DNA from: Cellvibrionales bacterium UBA1963
Lineage (GTDB): Bacteria > Pseudomonadota > Gammaproteobacteria > Pseudomonadales > UBA7434
Length of the DNA: 29,608 nt
Direction of reading: 5' to 3'
Assembly: GCA_002336035.1 (NCBI GenBank)
Contig: DDED01000005.1
Span: 1-29,608 of the forward strand
The translations under genes were made by a program, and so were the position numbers. Positions 7,774 through 16,867 of this stretch are shown here, one piece after another (the first letter of the stretch is position 1; every line of letters begins with the position of its first letter). The notes under the pieces were generated by a model. The model saw nothing but the letters and a program-made list of their open reading frames with translations, was not told the origin of the DNA and searched no databases.

Positions 7774-8949
7774 TCATGACTCGTTAAATCGGCTTTCTAG
7801 CATAGCAACAGCAGGCAACGGTTTACCTTCAACAAACTCTAAAAAAGCACCGCCACCGGTCGATATATAAGATATTTTGTCGGCTACTTGGTATTTATCA
7901 ATCGCCGCCAAAGTGTCTCCACCGCCAGCAATAGAAAAAGCATCGCTGCTAGCAATTGCCAGAGCAATCGCTTCAGTTCCGGCACCAAACTGATCAAACT
8001 CAAATACGCCAACAGGGCCATTCCAAATAATTGTTTTCGCTGCAGCGATAATATCAGTTAACTGAGACTGAGTTTGTGGACCCACATCAAAAATCATGTC
8101 GTCTTCACTAACATCCTCAGCAAGTTTGATAACCGCCTCCGTCTGTGCAGAAAACGCCTTACCTACCACAACATCAACTGGAAGTGGCACCGCTGTTTTT
8201 TGATTAAGTGCAACCGCCGTGGGTAATAGATCATGCTCGCACAACGATTTTCCAACTGGCTTACCGCCTGCCGCTAAAAAAGTATTGGCTATCCCACCGC
8301 CAACAATTAGTTGGTCAACCTTATCTGACAGCGCATCTAATATTGATAATTTAGTAGAAACTTTTGACCCCCCGACTATAGCCACCATCGGCCTAGCAGG
8401 CTGAGCTAACGCCTGACTTAATGCATTTAATTCTGCCGCAAGTAAGGGTCCAGCGCAGGCCTTAGGCGCATACTTTGCAACTCCATGGGTTGATGCTTGA
8501 GCGCGATGCGCAGTGCCAAACGCATCCATAACAAAAATATCGCATAAACCCGCATACAATTGTGCAAGCTGATCACTATTGTCCTTTTCACCCTGATTAA
8601 ATCGCACATTCTCAAGTAAACAAATCTCACCGTCGGCGATATTTAATCCTTGCTGCCAATGCTTAATTAATGGCACAGTACAATTTAACAGCCGAGACAA
8701 GTGGCTAGCAACCGGAGCTAAACTATACGCTTGGTTGTCTTCAGCTGAACCGCCCTCAACCGGTCGCCCAAGATGCGACATTAAAATAACTTTTGCACCC
8801 GCATTCATTGCTTGCTGAATCGTTGGTAATGCCGCTCTAATTCTAGCATCTGAGGTCACTGCACCGTCGGTTACTGGCACGTTGAGGTCCTCACGAATTA
8901 ATAATCGCTGTCCGGTGAGCGATAAGTCATTCATTAAATGGACAGGCAT
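7774..8949 (-). CDS. pgk: phosphoglycerate kinase
   Basis: Cytosolic glycolytic/gluconeogenic kinase that interconverts 1,3-bisphosphoglycerate + ADP and 3-phosphoglycerate + ATP. The 391-residue length is standard. Visible motifs: the substrate loop IREDLNVPV (about residues 16-24), SHLGRP (about 62-67), the family ENVRFN/EKDN region, a KVSTK hinge segment, and the nucleotide-binding WNGPVGVFEF followed by GGGDTLAAI near the C-terminus. The frame is open 24 codons further upstream, but ATG at 8949 has an AGGGAG site 6 bp before it and matches the family N-terminus. It lies 83 bp downstream of epd on the same strand, consistent with an operon. Confidence 0.97.
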   Translation of the reverse strand: MPVHLMNDLSLTGQRLLIREDLNVPVTDGAVTSDARIRAALPTIQQAMNAGAKVILMSHLGRPVEGGSAEDNQAYSLAPVASHLSRLLNCTVPLIKHWQQGLNIADGEICLLENVRFNQGEKDNSDQLAQLYAGLCDIFVMDAFGTAHRAQASTHGVAKYAPKACAGPLLAAELNALSQALAQPARPMVAIVGGSKVSTKLSILDALSDKVDQLIVGGGIANTFLAAGGKPVGKSLCEHDLLPTAVALNQKTAVPLPVDVVVGKAFSAQTEAVIKLAEDVSEDDMIFDVGPQTQSQLTDIIAAAKTIIWNGPVGVFEFDQFGAGTEAIALAIASSDAFSIAGGGDTLAAIDKYQVADKISYISTGGGAFLEFVEGKPLPAVAMLESRFNES

Positions 8950-9032
8950 ACTGTTCTCCCTTTCATTACCGCTGAAAGTAGGTGGCCATAAACCACGATC
9001 AATCGACTGTAAATGTTTCAACTCATATAAAA

Positions 9033-10055
9033 TTATTGCTGGTTTAAATACACAGCCAAATCGAGCATTCTGTTAGCAAATGCCCATTCATTATCAAACC
9101 AAATTAACACGTTAACGGTTCGATTAGCACTGACTCGTGTTTGATTGGCGTCAATGACGCCCGAATGCGAGTCATGGTTGAAGTCGCAAGAAGCTAATAA
9201 TGCGTTCGTATAACCTAATACACCGCGTAATTGGGCGAGCGAGGCTTGTCGCAGGCACTCATTAACCTGCTCAACCGTGACATCGCTATTTACATTTAAC
9301 GTCACATTAAGCGCCGAAACATTATTGACAGGAACACGCAGTGCATGGGCCACTAGCTTCCCTTCTAATTGAGGCAGTACACGATCAACGCCTTGAGCTA
9401 AAGCAGTATCAACAGGAATAATTGATTGCGAAGCGGCACGATTTCTTCGCAGATCACTGCTATGGTAAGCATCGATAACCGGTTGATCGTGCATCGATGC
9501 ATGAATTGTCGTAATTACGCCATTCGCTACACCAAAGCTCTGATCTAAGGTTGATAACACTGGAATCAATGCATTACTGGTACAGGATGCCGCGGATAAA
9601 ATCAGATCGTTATTCGAGATAATGTGCTGATTCACGCCAAAGACAATAGCCGGTATGGATGTTTCACCAGGGTTAGATAACAATACCTTTTTTGCTCCTG
9701 CTCGGCAGTGCTTTTTTGCCTCGCTTAAGGTATTCACTTGGCCGCTGCATTCCATGACTAAATCAATACCGAGCGACTGCCACGGCAGTAATGCTGGGTC
9801 TTTCTGTCGGTACAAAGAAACTGAATGGTGATCAATTATTAACTGCTGGTGATCCTCACTGCCGCTGCTGATGCAATCAATTACACCCGGAAAACGACCG
9901 TGGGTACTGTCGTATTCGGTGAGATAAGCAATTGCATCGTGATCAGCAAGTTCATTAATCGCTATAATGGCCAAGTCCGAGGTGTCATTGCGCTCATGCC
10001 AAGCTCTCAGAACACAGCGACCTATTCGACCATAACCATTAATTGCTAAACGCAT
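9033..10055 (-). CDS. epd: D-erythrose-4-phosphate dehydrogenase
   Basis: An NAD-dependent GAPDH-family enzyme that oxidises erythrose-4-phosphate to 4-phosphoerythronate, the first committed step of DXP-dependent pyridoxal-phosphate synthesis. The N-terminal Rossmann motif INGYGRIGR opens the protein. The catalytic Cys is in SAASCTSN (GAPDH consensus SCTTN, so one conservative change) and the His in TTIHASMH. Epd rather than GapA is indicated by INELAD after the second strand, HDQPVIDAYH, DLRRNRAASQSIIPVDT and the C-terminal WFDNEWAFANRMLD. Gene order tkt-epd-pgk supports this. An ATG at 10064 is also possible, but its GAGG ribosome site would be only 2 bp away; from 10055 the spacing is 11 bp and the N-terminus fits better. 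Confidence 0.94.
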   Translation of the reverse strand: MRLAINGYGRIGRCVLRAWHERNDTSDLAIIAINELADHDAIAYLTEYDSTHGRFPGVIDCISSGSEDHQQLIIDHHSVSLYRQKDPALLPWQSLGIDLVMECSGQVNTLSEAKKHCRAGAKKVLLSNPGETSIPAIVFGVNQHIISNNDLILSAASCTSNALIPVLSTLDQSFGVANGVITTIHASMHDQPVIDAYHSSDLRRNRAASQSIIPVDTALAQGVDRVLPQLEGKLVAHALRVPVNNVSALNVTLNVNSDVTVEQVNECLRQASLAQLRGVLGYTNALLASCDFNHDSHSGVIDANQTRVSANRTVNVLIWFDNEWAFANRMLDLAVYLNQQ

Positions 10056-10137
10056 GGTCGACATGGCCTCTTATTACTCGTGTTGGAAAAGGTACGGTCT
10101 GACTTGAATCCTCGTCTTAACATGGATTTTTCACCGG

Positions 10138-12159
10138 TTAATCTGATACATTTTCTTCAATGAGTGAACGAACCTGCTCAGTTACAGCTTCAGTAGTAAT
10201 GCCAAAATGGGCGTATAAATCTTCAGCCGGCGCCGATTCTCCAAAGGTAGTCATACCAATAATGCGGCCATCAAGGCCCACATACTTGTACCAAAAATCA
10301 ACATGGGCAGCCTCAACTGCAACGCGATTGAGTAGCTGTGCGGGCAAAACTGATTCGCGATAAGCGGCATCTTGTCGATCAAACAGGCTGGTCGATGGCA
10401 TCGATACGACGCGAATACGATAACCCTCATCGGTTAGTTTTTTCGCTGCCTCAACGGCCAACGCTAACTCAGAACCCGTCCCGATAATCACTGCATCGAT
10501 TTCATCAACTTGCTCTGCGCCTGCCAATAGCACATACCCACCTTTAGCAATATTCGCAATCTGTTGAGCGTCTCTAGGCTGATGAGCCATGGCTTGACGA
10601 GTAAAGATCAAGGCAGACGGGCCCGCATTGTCCTCAATCGCTGATTTCCATGCCACAGCAGACTCGACTGTATCGCAAGGCCGCCAAGTACTGAGGTTTG
10701 GCGTGTTTCGCAGATTAGCAATTTGCTCAACGGGTTGATGAGTAGGCCCATCTTCTCCCAGACCGATTGAGTCATGGGTATACACTAAAATACTGCGCTG
10801 TTTCATGATCGCGGCCATGCGCACCGCGTTTCGGGCATATTCCATAAACACTAAAAACGTTGCGCCATAAGGAATAAAGCCGCCGTGCACGGCCATGCCA
10901 TTCATGATTGCTGACATGCCAAATTCACGCACACCGTAATAAATATAATTGCCGCTGGGGTCAGTCGCGGTTATGCCTTTAGAATCCGCCCAGATGGTGT
11001 TATTTGAGCCGGCCAGATCGGCTGAACCGCCCAACAATTCAGGTAACATTGGGCCGAAAGCATCCAAACAGTTTTGCGATGCCTTTCGGCTGGCAATATT
11101 GGCACCTTCTGCCTGACATTGAGCGATATAAGCATCAGCCACGGTTGAAAAGTCAGCCGGCAAATCACCAGCAACACGTCGACGGTATTGGGCAGCCAAT
11201 TCAGGGTATGCCTTTGCATAAGCATCAAAACTCTGCTGCCATTGAGCTTCTCGCTCGGCGCCACGCGTCTTGCCGTCCCATGCCTCATACAAAGCTGCAG
11301 GTATCTCAAAGGGGCCATGCGCCCAGCCCAACTGTTTCCTGGCAGCAATAACTTCATCGGGACCCAAGGCCGCACCATGAACACCAGAAGTGCCCTGTTT
11401 ATTTGGCGAGCCAAACCCAATAATCGTTTTACAACAAATCAGGGTGGGTTTGTCCGTTTCGGCGATGGCTTGGTCAGTGGCAATCTTGATCGCGTCAGCG
11501 TCATGCCCATCAACGTTAGCAAGTACTTGCCAACCGTAAGCCTCAAACCTAGCGGGTGTGTCATCAGTAAACCAACCTTCAACCTCACCATCTATTGAGA
11601 TACCATTATCATCGTAATAACAAATTAACTTACCCAGACCTAAAGTGCCCGCAAGCGAGCAAGCCTCGTGAGAAATGCCTTCCATCAAACAGCCGTCACC
11701 CAAAAATGTGTATGTTTTATGATCGACTATAGTATGGTCCACTTGGTTAAATTGTGCCGCCAAGACTTTTTCTGCCAAAGCCATACCAACAGCATTAGTG
11801 ATACCCTGCCCTAAAGGGCCGGTTGTTGTTTCGACCCCAGGAGCATAACCGTATTCAGGATGACCCGGCGTTTTAGAATGTAATTGTCGAAAACTTTTTA
11901 GCTCCTCAATCGGTAAGTCGTAACCCGTTAAATGCAGCAATGAATAAATCAGCATCGAGCCATGACCATTTGAGAGCACAAACCGATCGCGATTATGCCA
12001 ATCAGGGTTGGTGGGATTGTGGCTTAAATAATCATTCCATAATACCTCGGCAATGTCTGCCATACCCATCGGTGCACCTGGGTGTCCAGAGTTTGCTTGT
12101 TGGACAGCATCCATCGACAATGCTCGAATGGCATTTGCTAATTCACGGCGTGGGGCCAT
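10138..12159 (-). CDS. tkt: transketolase
   Basis: A ThDP/Mg-dependent enzyme transferring two-carbon ketol units in the pentose-phosphate pathway and producing erythrose-4-phosphate. The 673-residue length is typical. Visible motifs: NSGHPGAPMG (His near residue 26, active site), the ThDP-binding GDGCLMEGISHEA, the pyrimidine-domain VREFGMSAIMNG with the conserved Glu, the HDSIGLGEDGPTHQPVEQ loop, and a C-terminal domain ending in FGESAPAEDLYAHFG. An AGGAGT ribosome site lies upstream of the ATG. It is the first gene of the minus-strand run with epd (82 bp gap) and pgk; Epd consumes the erythrose-4-phosphate it makes. Confidence 0.98.
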   Translation of the reverse strand: MAPRRELANAIRALSMDAVQQANSGHPGAPMGMADIAEVLWNDYLSHNPTNPDWHNRDRFVLSNGHGSMLIYSLLHLTGYDLPIEELKSFRQLHSKTPGHPEYGYAPGVETTTGPLGQGITNAVGMALAEKVLAAQFNQVDHTIVDHKTYTFLGDGCLMEGISHEACSLAGTLGLGKLICYYDDNGISIDGEVEGWFTDDTPARFEAYGWQVLANVDGHDADAIKIATDQAIAETDKPTLICCKTIIGFGSPNKQGTSGVHGAALGPDEVIAARKQLGWAHGPFEIPAALYEAWDGKTRGAEREAQWQQSFDAYAKAYPELAAQYRRRVAGDLPADFSTVADAYIAQCQAEGANIASRKASQNCLDAFGPMLPELLGGSADLAGSNNTIWADSKGITATDPSGNYIYYGVREFGMSAIMNGMAVHGGFIPYGATFLVFMEYARNAVRMAAIMKQRSILVYTHDSIGLGEDGPTHQPVEQIANLRNTPNLSTWRPCDTVESAVAWKSAIEDNAGPSALIFTRQAMAHQPRDAQQIANIAKGGYVLLAGAEQVDEIDAVIIGTGSELALAVEAAKKLTDEGYRIRVVSMPSTSLFDRQDAAYRESVLPAQLLNRVAVEAAHVDFWYKYVGLDGRIIGMTTFGESAPAEDLYAHFGITTEAVTEQVRSLIEENVSD

Positions 12160-12508
12160 TTAAATTACTCCTAATATGAGGGGAATTGAGTCGTTTAAGA
12201 TTCACTAACTGCCTTGATAAAAAGACGAGTCAACAAAAAAACGATATTGTCGCCTAACACGGCGCGTTGAGCAATTTGTTTACCCATTTTTACGTCGTTC
12301 TTAGGATAGAAATTTTGTTTCACTCTCAAATTGGGTTATTAATTGGTAATATTTAGTGCATCCATACTCATTTAGAGGCAAAAAGAGGGTGCAAATAGAG
12401 ATTAAACCTTATTATCAGTGGCAAATAAGCTGCAAATGATAAAATAGGACCGCCGACAAAATCCATATTTAAGCCAGCAAACACGGTGGCTATAACAAAG
12501 GACATAAA
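12160..12508. other. 349-bp divergent intergenic region between tkt and the class I aldolase gene
   Basis: This gap must hold promoters for both the tkt operon (minus) and the aldolase (plus). On the plus strand a -10-like TAAAAT at 12440-12445 is about 65 bp before the aldolase ATG, but no good -35 is paired with it. On the minus strand TTGACT lies about 70 bp before the tkt start without a clear -10. No riboswitch fold, gene or obvious terminator was recognised. Confidence 0.5.
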
Positions 12509-13405
12509 ATGATTTCAATCTTTAATCAACAATGGGAAAAAATAAGCCAACATGATGGCTTTATAGCCGCACTGGATCAAAGTGGTGGGAGCACACCCAA
12601 AGCATTGCAAGCCTATGGCATTGAGTCGACTGACTATCAAACAGATGCAATGATGTTCGAGGCCGTTCACGCGATGCGCTCTCGTATTATTAACAGCCCC
12701 AGCTTTAACGGTGATCGAATATTGGCTGCAATTTTGTTTGAAGACACACTGCAGCGAAAGATATGCGGTGTTAATTCTGCTGAGTTTCTTTGGCAGAAGA
12801 AAAATATTGTGCCATTCATTAAGGTCGATAAAGGCCTCATCGATGAGAGTGTCGGTGTGCAACTCATGAAACCTCTGCCAGAACTTGATTCCTTGCTTGA
12901 GATGGCCAAAGATCACCAGGTCTTTGGTACCAAAATGCGCTCAGTCATTAAGGCCCCTAATCATGACGGCATTGACCGCTTAGTGGATCAACAATTCAGC
13001 ATAGCCAAACAAATTATTGCAGCTGGATTAGTGCCTATTATTGAGCCTGAAGTGAATATCCATGCCAACGATAAGGCAGAAATAGAAGCGCTGTTGAAAA
13101 CCGCATTATTCAATCAGCTTAACCAACTGACAGCAGAACAAACCGTGATGCTTAAATTGACCCTGCCGGAAGCGGATAATTTCTATCATGATTGCATAGC
13201 ACACCCTAATGTACTCCGCGTAGTTGCTTTGTCGGGCGGCTATACCCGCAGCGAAGCCAATGCAAAGTTAATTGCCAACCATGGAATAATTGCCAGCTTT
13301 TCAAGAGCATTGACTGAGAGTTTAAGCCACCAACTCAGCAATGAGCAATTTAATCAACAACTCGATAACGATATAGAAAGTATTTTTTTGGCCTCTACAA
13401 CTTAA
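12509..13405 (+). CDS. fda: class I fructose-bisphosphate aldolase (FdaB-like)
   Basis: This enzyme cleaves or forms fructose-1,6-bisphosphate through a Schiff-base lysine, without a metal. The 298-residue sequence closely follows the Staphylococcus aureus FdaB pattern: GFIAALDQSGGSTPKAL (about residues 17-33), AILFEDT, KVDKGL, GVQLMKP, GTKMRS, GLVPIIEPEVNIHA, then MLKLTLP holding the probable Schiff-base Lys (about residue 212), and LSGGYTRSEAN near the phosphate site. An AAAGGA site precedes the ATG. It is divergent from tkt-epd-pgk; many gammaproteobacteria instead carry a class II metal aldolase beside epd-pgk. It may be the main glycolytic aldolase here, which cannot be settled from this window. 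Confidence 0.95.
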   Translation: MISIFNQQWEKISQHDGFIAALDQSGGSTPKALQAYGIESTDYQTDAMMFEAVHAMRSRIINSPSFNGDRILAAILFEDTLQRKICGVNSAEFLWQKKNIVPFIKVDKGLIDESVGVQLMKPLPELDSLLEMAKDHQVFGTKMRSVIKAPNHDGIDRLVDQQFSIAKQIIAAGLVPIIEPEVNIHANDKAEIEALLKTALFNQLNQLTAEQTVMLKLTLPEADNFYHDCIAHPNVLRVVALSGGYTRSEANAKLIANHGIIASFSRALTESLSHQLSNEQFNQQLDNDIESIFLASTT

Positions 13406-13467
13406 TTAAGACAACCTACTAGGCGAATAAAGTCACTGTTTTGATGCCTTATGTCGACGCTTAATTC

Positions 13468-13476
13468 TGCTAGAAT
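13468..13476 (+). promoter_or_regulatory. extended -10 promoter for rapA
   Basis: TGCTAGAAT is an extended -10 element (TGn plus TAGAAT at 13471-13476), about 55 bp before the rapA ATG. No strong -35 is seen, which is usual for extended -10 promoters. Pattern match only. Confidence 0.4.
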
Positions 13477-13530
13477 GTATGATTAACAGCAGTATGACTG
13501 CTTGAAATCATTTAAAAAAAAGCAGGTTGT

Positions 13531-16344
13531 ATGGAATTTGTTGTTGGGCAACGCTGGGTCAGCCAAGCTGAACCTCAATTAGGTCTAGGCCTTATTATTG
13601 AAGCAGATGGAAGGCATATCACGGTTGCCTTCCCCGCCGCCGAAGAAGAGCGCATGTATGCTGCTAGCAGTGCGCCATTGGCAAGACTGCTTTATCAAAT
13701 CGGAGAATCACTGACCGATATTGATGGCAATACATTAACTGTCATCGCAATCGAAAAAGTTAATCAGCTCAATTACTATCTGAGCGCAGACAGTAACGGC
13801 AAAGAACATATCGTGCCTGAGACAAAATTATCTGCTGTCATTGCATTAAGCACCCCTTCACAACGACTTTTTAGCGGTCAATTCGACAAAAACAGCGCGT
13901 TTGAGCTGCGGGCCGCTACCATGAATTGGCGACACCAGCTGCAATCATCCGATGTGCGAGGCATGCTTGGCCCAAGAACCAACTTGCTTCGTCATCAAAT
14001 CTATATCGCACAAGAAATTGCCTCAAGATTTGCACCGCGAGTTCTGCTGGCCGATGAAGTGGGCTTAGGAAAAACGATCGAAGCTGGGATGATATTGCAT
14101 CATCAATTACAAACAGGACTAGCAAGCCGCGCACTAATTGTTGTGCCTGAGCCGTTATTGCATCAATGGTTGGTTGAAATGTTGCGTAAATTCAATCTCC
14201 ATTTTTCACTTTTAGACTTACAGCGCCACCAAGCATTGATAGAAGCCGGCGAAGAAAACCCTTTCGAGTCAGCCCAGCTGATCCTTTGCAGTATCGATTT
14301 ATTGTGCAGTGAAGAACCAATCAAAGAACAAGCCATCGCAGGTGAATGGGACATACTCATTGTTGATGAAGCGCATCACTTACAATGGTCCGAAAAAAGC
14401 GTCAGCCAAGAATATCAAGTTATAGAAGCTCTGGCGGAAAAAAGCGCTGGCTTATTACTTTTGACCGCAACGCCAGAACAGGTTGGCATCGATAGTCATT
14501 ATGCGCGCCTAAGACTTCTTGATCCCGCAAGATTTCATGACTTGCACCGCTTTATCGACGAACAAAATCAGTTTATTGAATTAAATGACGTTGTCACGGC
14601 ACTCAATAACCAACAACCGCTCACGGACAATCAGTCACTAACATTAAAAAATTATATGCCTGACACCATTGGCTATGACGGGAAAAACGCTAGTAATAAT
14701 CAGTCAATCATCAAAAAATTGCTCGATCACCATGGCACCGGGCGCGTATTATTTAGAAATACGCGAGCCGCAATTCAAGGTTTTCCTGTTCGTATTCAAC
14801 AAGGTTATCCACTAGCAAAACCCAATCAATCTAATGATCATATTGGCCTATATCCAGAGCAAGCATTACAAGCTGACAACCTCGATTGGTTATCAACAGA
14901 TCCGCGCGTTGAATGGCTAGAGCTGCTATTAAAGACGCTTAAAGGTAAAAAAGTGTTATTGATTTGCGCTAGCGCCAATACCGCTATTGACTTAGAGAGA
15001 CACTTACACCTCAGTTCAGGCATTCGTAGCTCAGCCTTTTATGAGGGCCTGTCGATTATCGAGCGTGATCGCGCTGCCGCATACTTTGCCGATGAAGAAT
15101 TAGGTGCCCAAGTATTAATATGCTCGGAAATCGGTAGTGAAGGACGTAATTTTCAATTTGCACATCACTTAGTATTATTTGACCTACCTATTAATCCTGA
15201 TTTATTAGAGCAAAGGATTGGCCGCCTAGACCGTATTGGTCAAACCGAAGATATTAAAATACATATTCCTTATATAAAAGACAGCGCTCAAGAATATTTA
15301 TACCGATGGTACCAAGAAGGCCTCAATGTCTTTACGAAAAGCTTTTCGGCAGGCTTAAGTGTCTTTGAATATTTTAAAGATGCACTGGTGCCGTGGTTAT
15401 ACGAAGTGCCTGAAAAACCATTGGCTGACTTTGAAAAATTAATACACCAAGCAGCCGAGCATACCCGTCGACTAAGAAAAGAATTGCAGCAGGGCCGTGA
15501 TCGACTGCTAGAACTTAATTCCTGTGACAACGATATAGCAGACCAGCTTATTGAAAAAATAAACACCGCCGAACGTTCAGAATTACTGCATGCGTATATG
15601 GTGCAATTATTTGATACTTTTGGCGTTGAGCATGACTTTCATTCTGAACACTGCCTCGTGCTTCATCCCGGCGACCACATGCTGAGTGATTATTTTCCCG
15701 GCTTAAAGGAAGAGGGAGTCACCATTAACTTTAATCGCAACAAGTCACAGCTTCGTGAAGAGATGGAGTTTATTACTTGGGAGCATCCAATGGTTAGCGA
15801 GTCCATGGAAATGGTCTTTAGTATGGATGTAGGCACCGCAGCTATCGCCAGTCTACAATTAAAATCTATCCCTGCAGGCACCGTCATTGTTGAATGTTTT
15901 TTTGCCGTGCAATGCAGTGCACCCAAAAAATTACAGGTCAATCGCTTCTTGCCTGCAACACCTATTCGAGTATTACTTGACAGTCGAGGAAAAGATCTAT
16001 CAAAAGTAGTCAATCATGAACAGCTAAATAAGCTGGCACAACACATGAAAAAATCTAATCGTTTACCAATACTGAAACAAATAAGGAGCGAACTCGAAAA
16101 AATAATCGATATTGCTCAAACCAAAGCAACGCTACTGAGCGAGCCATTAATTATGGCCGCCGAGCAGCAAGTGAACATCACTATTGGTGGTGAACTTGAT
16201 CGACTAATTGAGCTGAAAAAACTGAACGGTACGATTCGAAACGAAGAAATTGACTTTATAAAAAATCGTAATGCTGAGGCATTAAAACATATCGCTAATG
16301 CCTCAGCTGAACTTCAAGCCATAAGAGTGCTTATTAACTTTTAA
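13531..16344 (+). CDS. rapA: RNA polymerase-associated ATPase RapA
   Basis: A SWI2/SNF2-family ATPase that binds core RNA polymerase and helps recycle it after transcription. The 937-residue length is close to E. coli RapA (968). The N-terminal Tudor-like region starts with the family signature VGQRWVSQAEPQLGLG. Helicase motifs follow: Walker A ADEVGLGKT (about residues 174-182), DEAHHL (about 279), LLLTATPEQ (about 309), and in the second RecA lobe the arginine-finger motif QRIGRLDRIGQ (about 560-570). The RapA-specific C-terminal part follows to the end. An AGCAGG-like site precedes the ATG. It converges with the peroxiredoxin gene 14 bp away. Confidence 0.97.
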   Translation: MEFVVGQRWVSQAEPQLGLGLIIEADGRHITVAFPAAEEERMYAASSAPLARLLYQIGESLTDIDGNTLTVIAIEKVNQLNYYLSADSNGKEHIVPETKLSAVIALSTPSQRLFSGQFDKNSAFELRAATMNWRHQLQSSDVRGMLGPRTNLLRHQIYIAQEIASRFAPRVLLADEVGLGKTIEAGMILHHQLQTGLASRALIVVPEPLLHQWLVEMLRKFNLHFSLLDLQRHQALIEAGEENPFESAQLILCSIDLLCSEEPIKEQAIAGEWDILIVDEAHHLQWSEKSVSQEYQVIEALAEKSAGLLLLTATPEQVGIDSHYARLRLLDPARFHDLHRFIDEQNQFIELNDVVTALNNQQPLTDNQSLTLKNYMPDTIGYDGKNASNNQSIIKKLLDHHGTGRVLFRNTRAAIQGFPVRIQQGYPLAKPNQSNDHIGLYPEQALQADNLDWLSTDPRVEWLELLLKTLKGKKVLLICASANTAIDLERHLHLSSGIRSSAFYEGLSIIERDRAAAYFADEELGAQVLICSEIGSEGRNFQFAHHLVLFDLPINPDLLEQRIGRLDRIGQTEDIKIHIPYIKDSAQEYLYRWYQEGLNVFTKSFSAGLSVFEYFKDALVPWLYEVPEKPLADFEKLIHQAAEHTRRLRKELQQGRDRLLELNSCDNDIADQLIEKINTAERSELLHAYMVQLFDTFGVEHDFHSEHCLVLHPGDHMLSDYFPGLKEEGVTINFNRNKSQLREEMEFITWEHPMVSESMEMVFSMDVGTAAIASLQLKSIPAGTVIVECFFAVQCSAPKKLQVNRFLPATPIRVLLDSRGKDLSKVVNHEQLNKLAQHMKKSNRLPILKQIRSELEKIIDIAQTKATLLSEPLIMAAEQQVNITIGGELDRLIELKKLNGTIRNEEIDFIKNRNAEALKHIANASAELQAIRVLINF

Positions 16345-16358
16345 GCAAGCTTACTGGG

Positions 16359-16838
16359 CTAAAGTGACTCAAGCATAGCCTCGGCACCACTGGCAATGAT
16401 CTCACGACCAGGCTCGATATTTAACGCCTCAACCGTGCCGTCGTTTACCAGCATAGAATACCGCTGTGAACGCGTACCCATGCCAAAACCAGAACCATCC
16501 AGCTCTAAGCCCAATGCTAAAGTTAACTCTGCGTTGCCATCTGCCAACATAATAATTTGTTCGGCATTATGAGCTTCGCCCCAAGCACCCATGACAAAAG
16601 CATCGTTCACAGAAAGACAAACAATCGAATCGACTCCTTTGGCTTTAATCTTATCGGCATTCACGACATAACCCGGTAGATGCGCTAATGAACAACCCGG
16701 CGTAAAAGCGCCTGGCAACGCAAATAAAGCAACTTTTTTGCCTGCAAAAATCTGCTCGGTTGTGATGTCTTCAGGGCCCTTTTCACCCATTACTTTTAAT
16801 GTAACAGCTGGTATCTTTTCACCTTGTTGAATGGTCAT
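16359..16838 (-). CDS. peroxiredoxin, Prx5/AhpC-TSA type
   Basis: A 159-residue thiol peroxidase that reduces hydroperoxides. The active-site motif PGAFTPGC puts the peroxidatic Cys at residue 49 with Thr46 and Pro42, and a conserved Arg lies in GTRSQRYSM. HLPGYV downstream of the Cys is characteristic of the Prx5 (redoxin) subfamily. A second Cys is at residue 75 (SIVCLSVND), but Prx5 homologues in bacteria often work through glutathione/glutaredoxin, so the resolving partner is unclear. A TAGGA site 8 bp upstream supports the ATG. It lies 29 bp downstream of the transporter gene on the same strand and may be co-transcribed. Confidence 0.94.
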   Translation of the reverse strand: MTIQQGEKIPAVTLKVMGEKGPEDITTEQIFAGKKVALFALPGAFTPGCSLAHLPGYVVNADKIKAKGVDSIVCLSVNDAFVMGAWGEAHNAEQIIMLADGNAELTLALGLELDGSGFGMGTRSQRYSMLVNDGTVEALNIEPGREIIASGAEAMLESL

Positions 16839-16867
16839 ATCGTTTTCCTAATTTAATGATCAAAAAA

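Noticed and set aside
10971..11420. 149-codon minus-strand ORF inside tkt
   Set aside because: Lies in another frame of a complete transketolase; a shadow ORF.
13406..13530. Rho-independent terminator between fda and rapA
   Set aside because: No GC-rich stem with a T-run was found; rapA may be reached by read-through as well as by its own extended -10.
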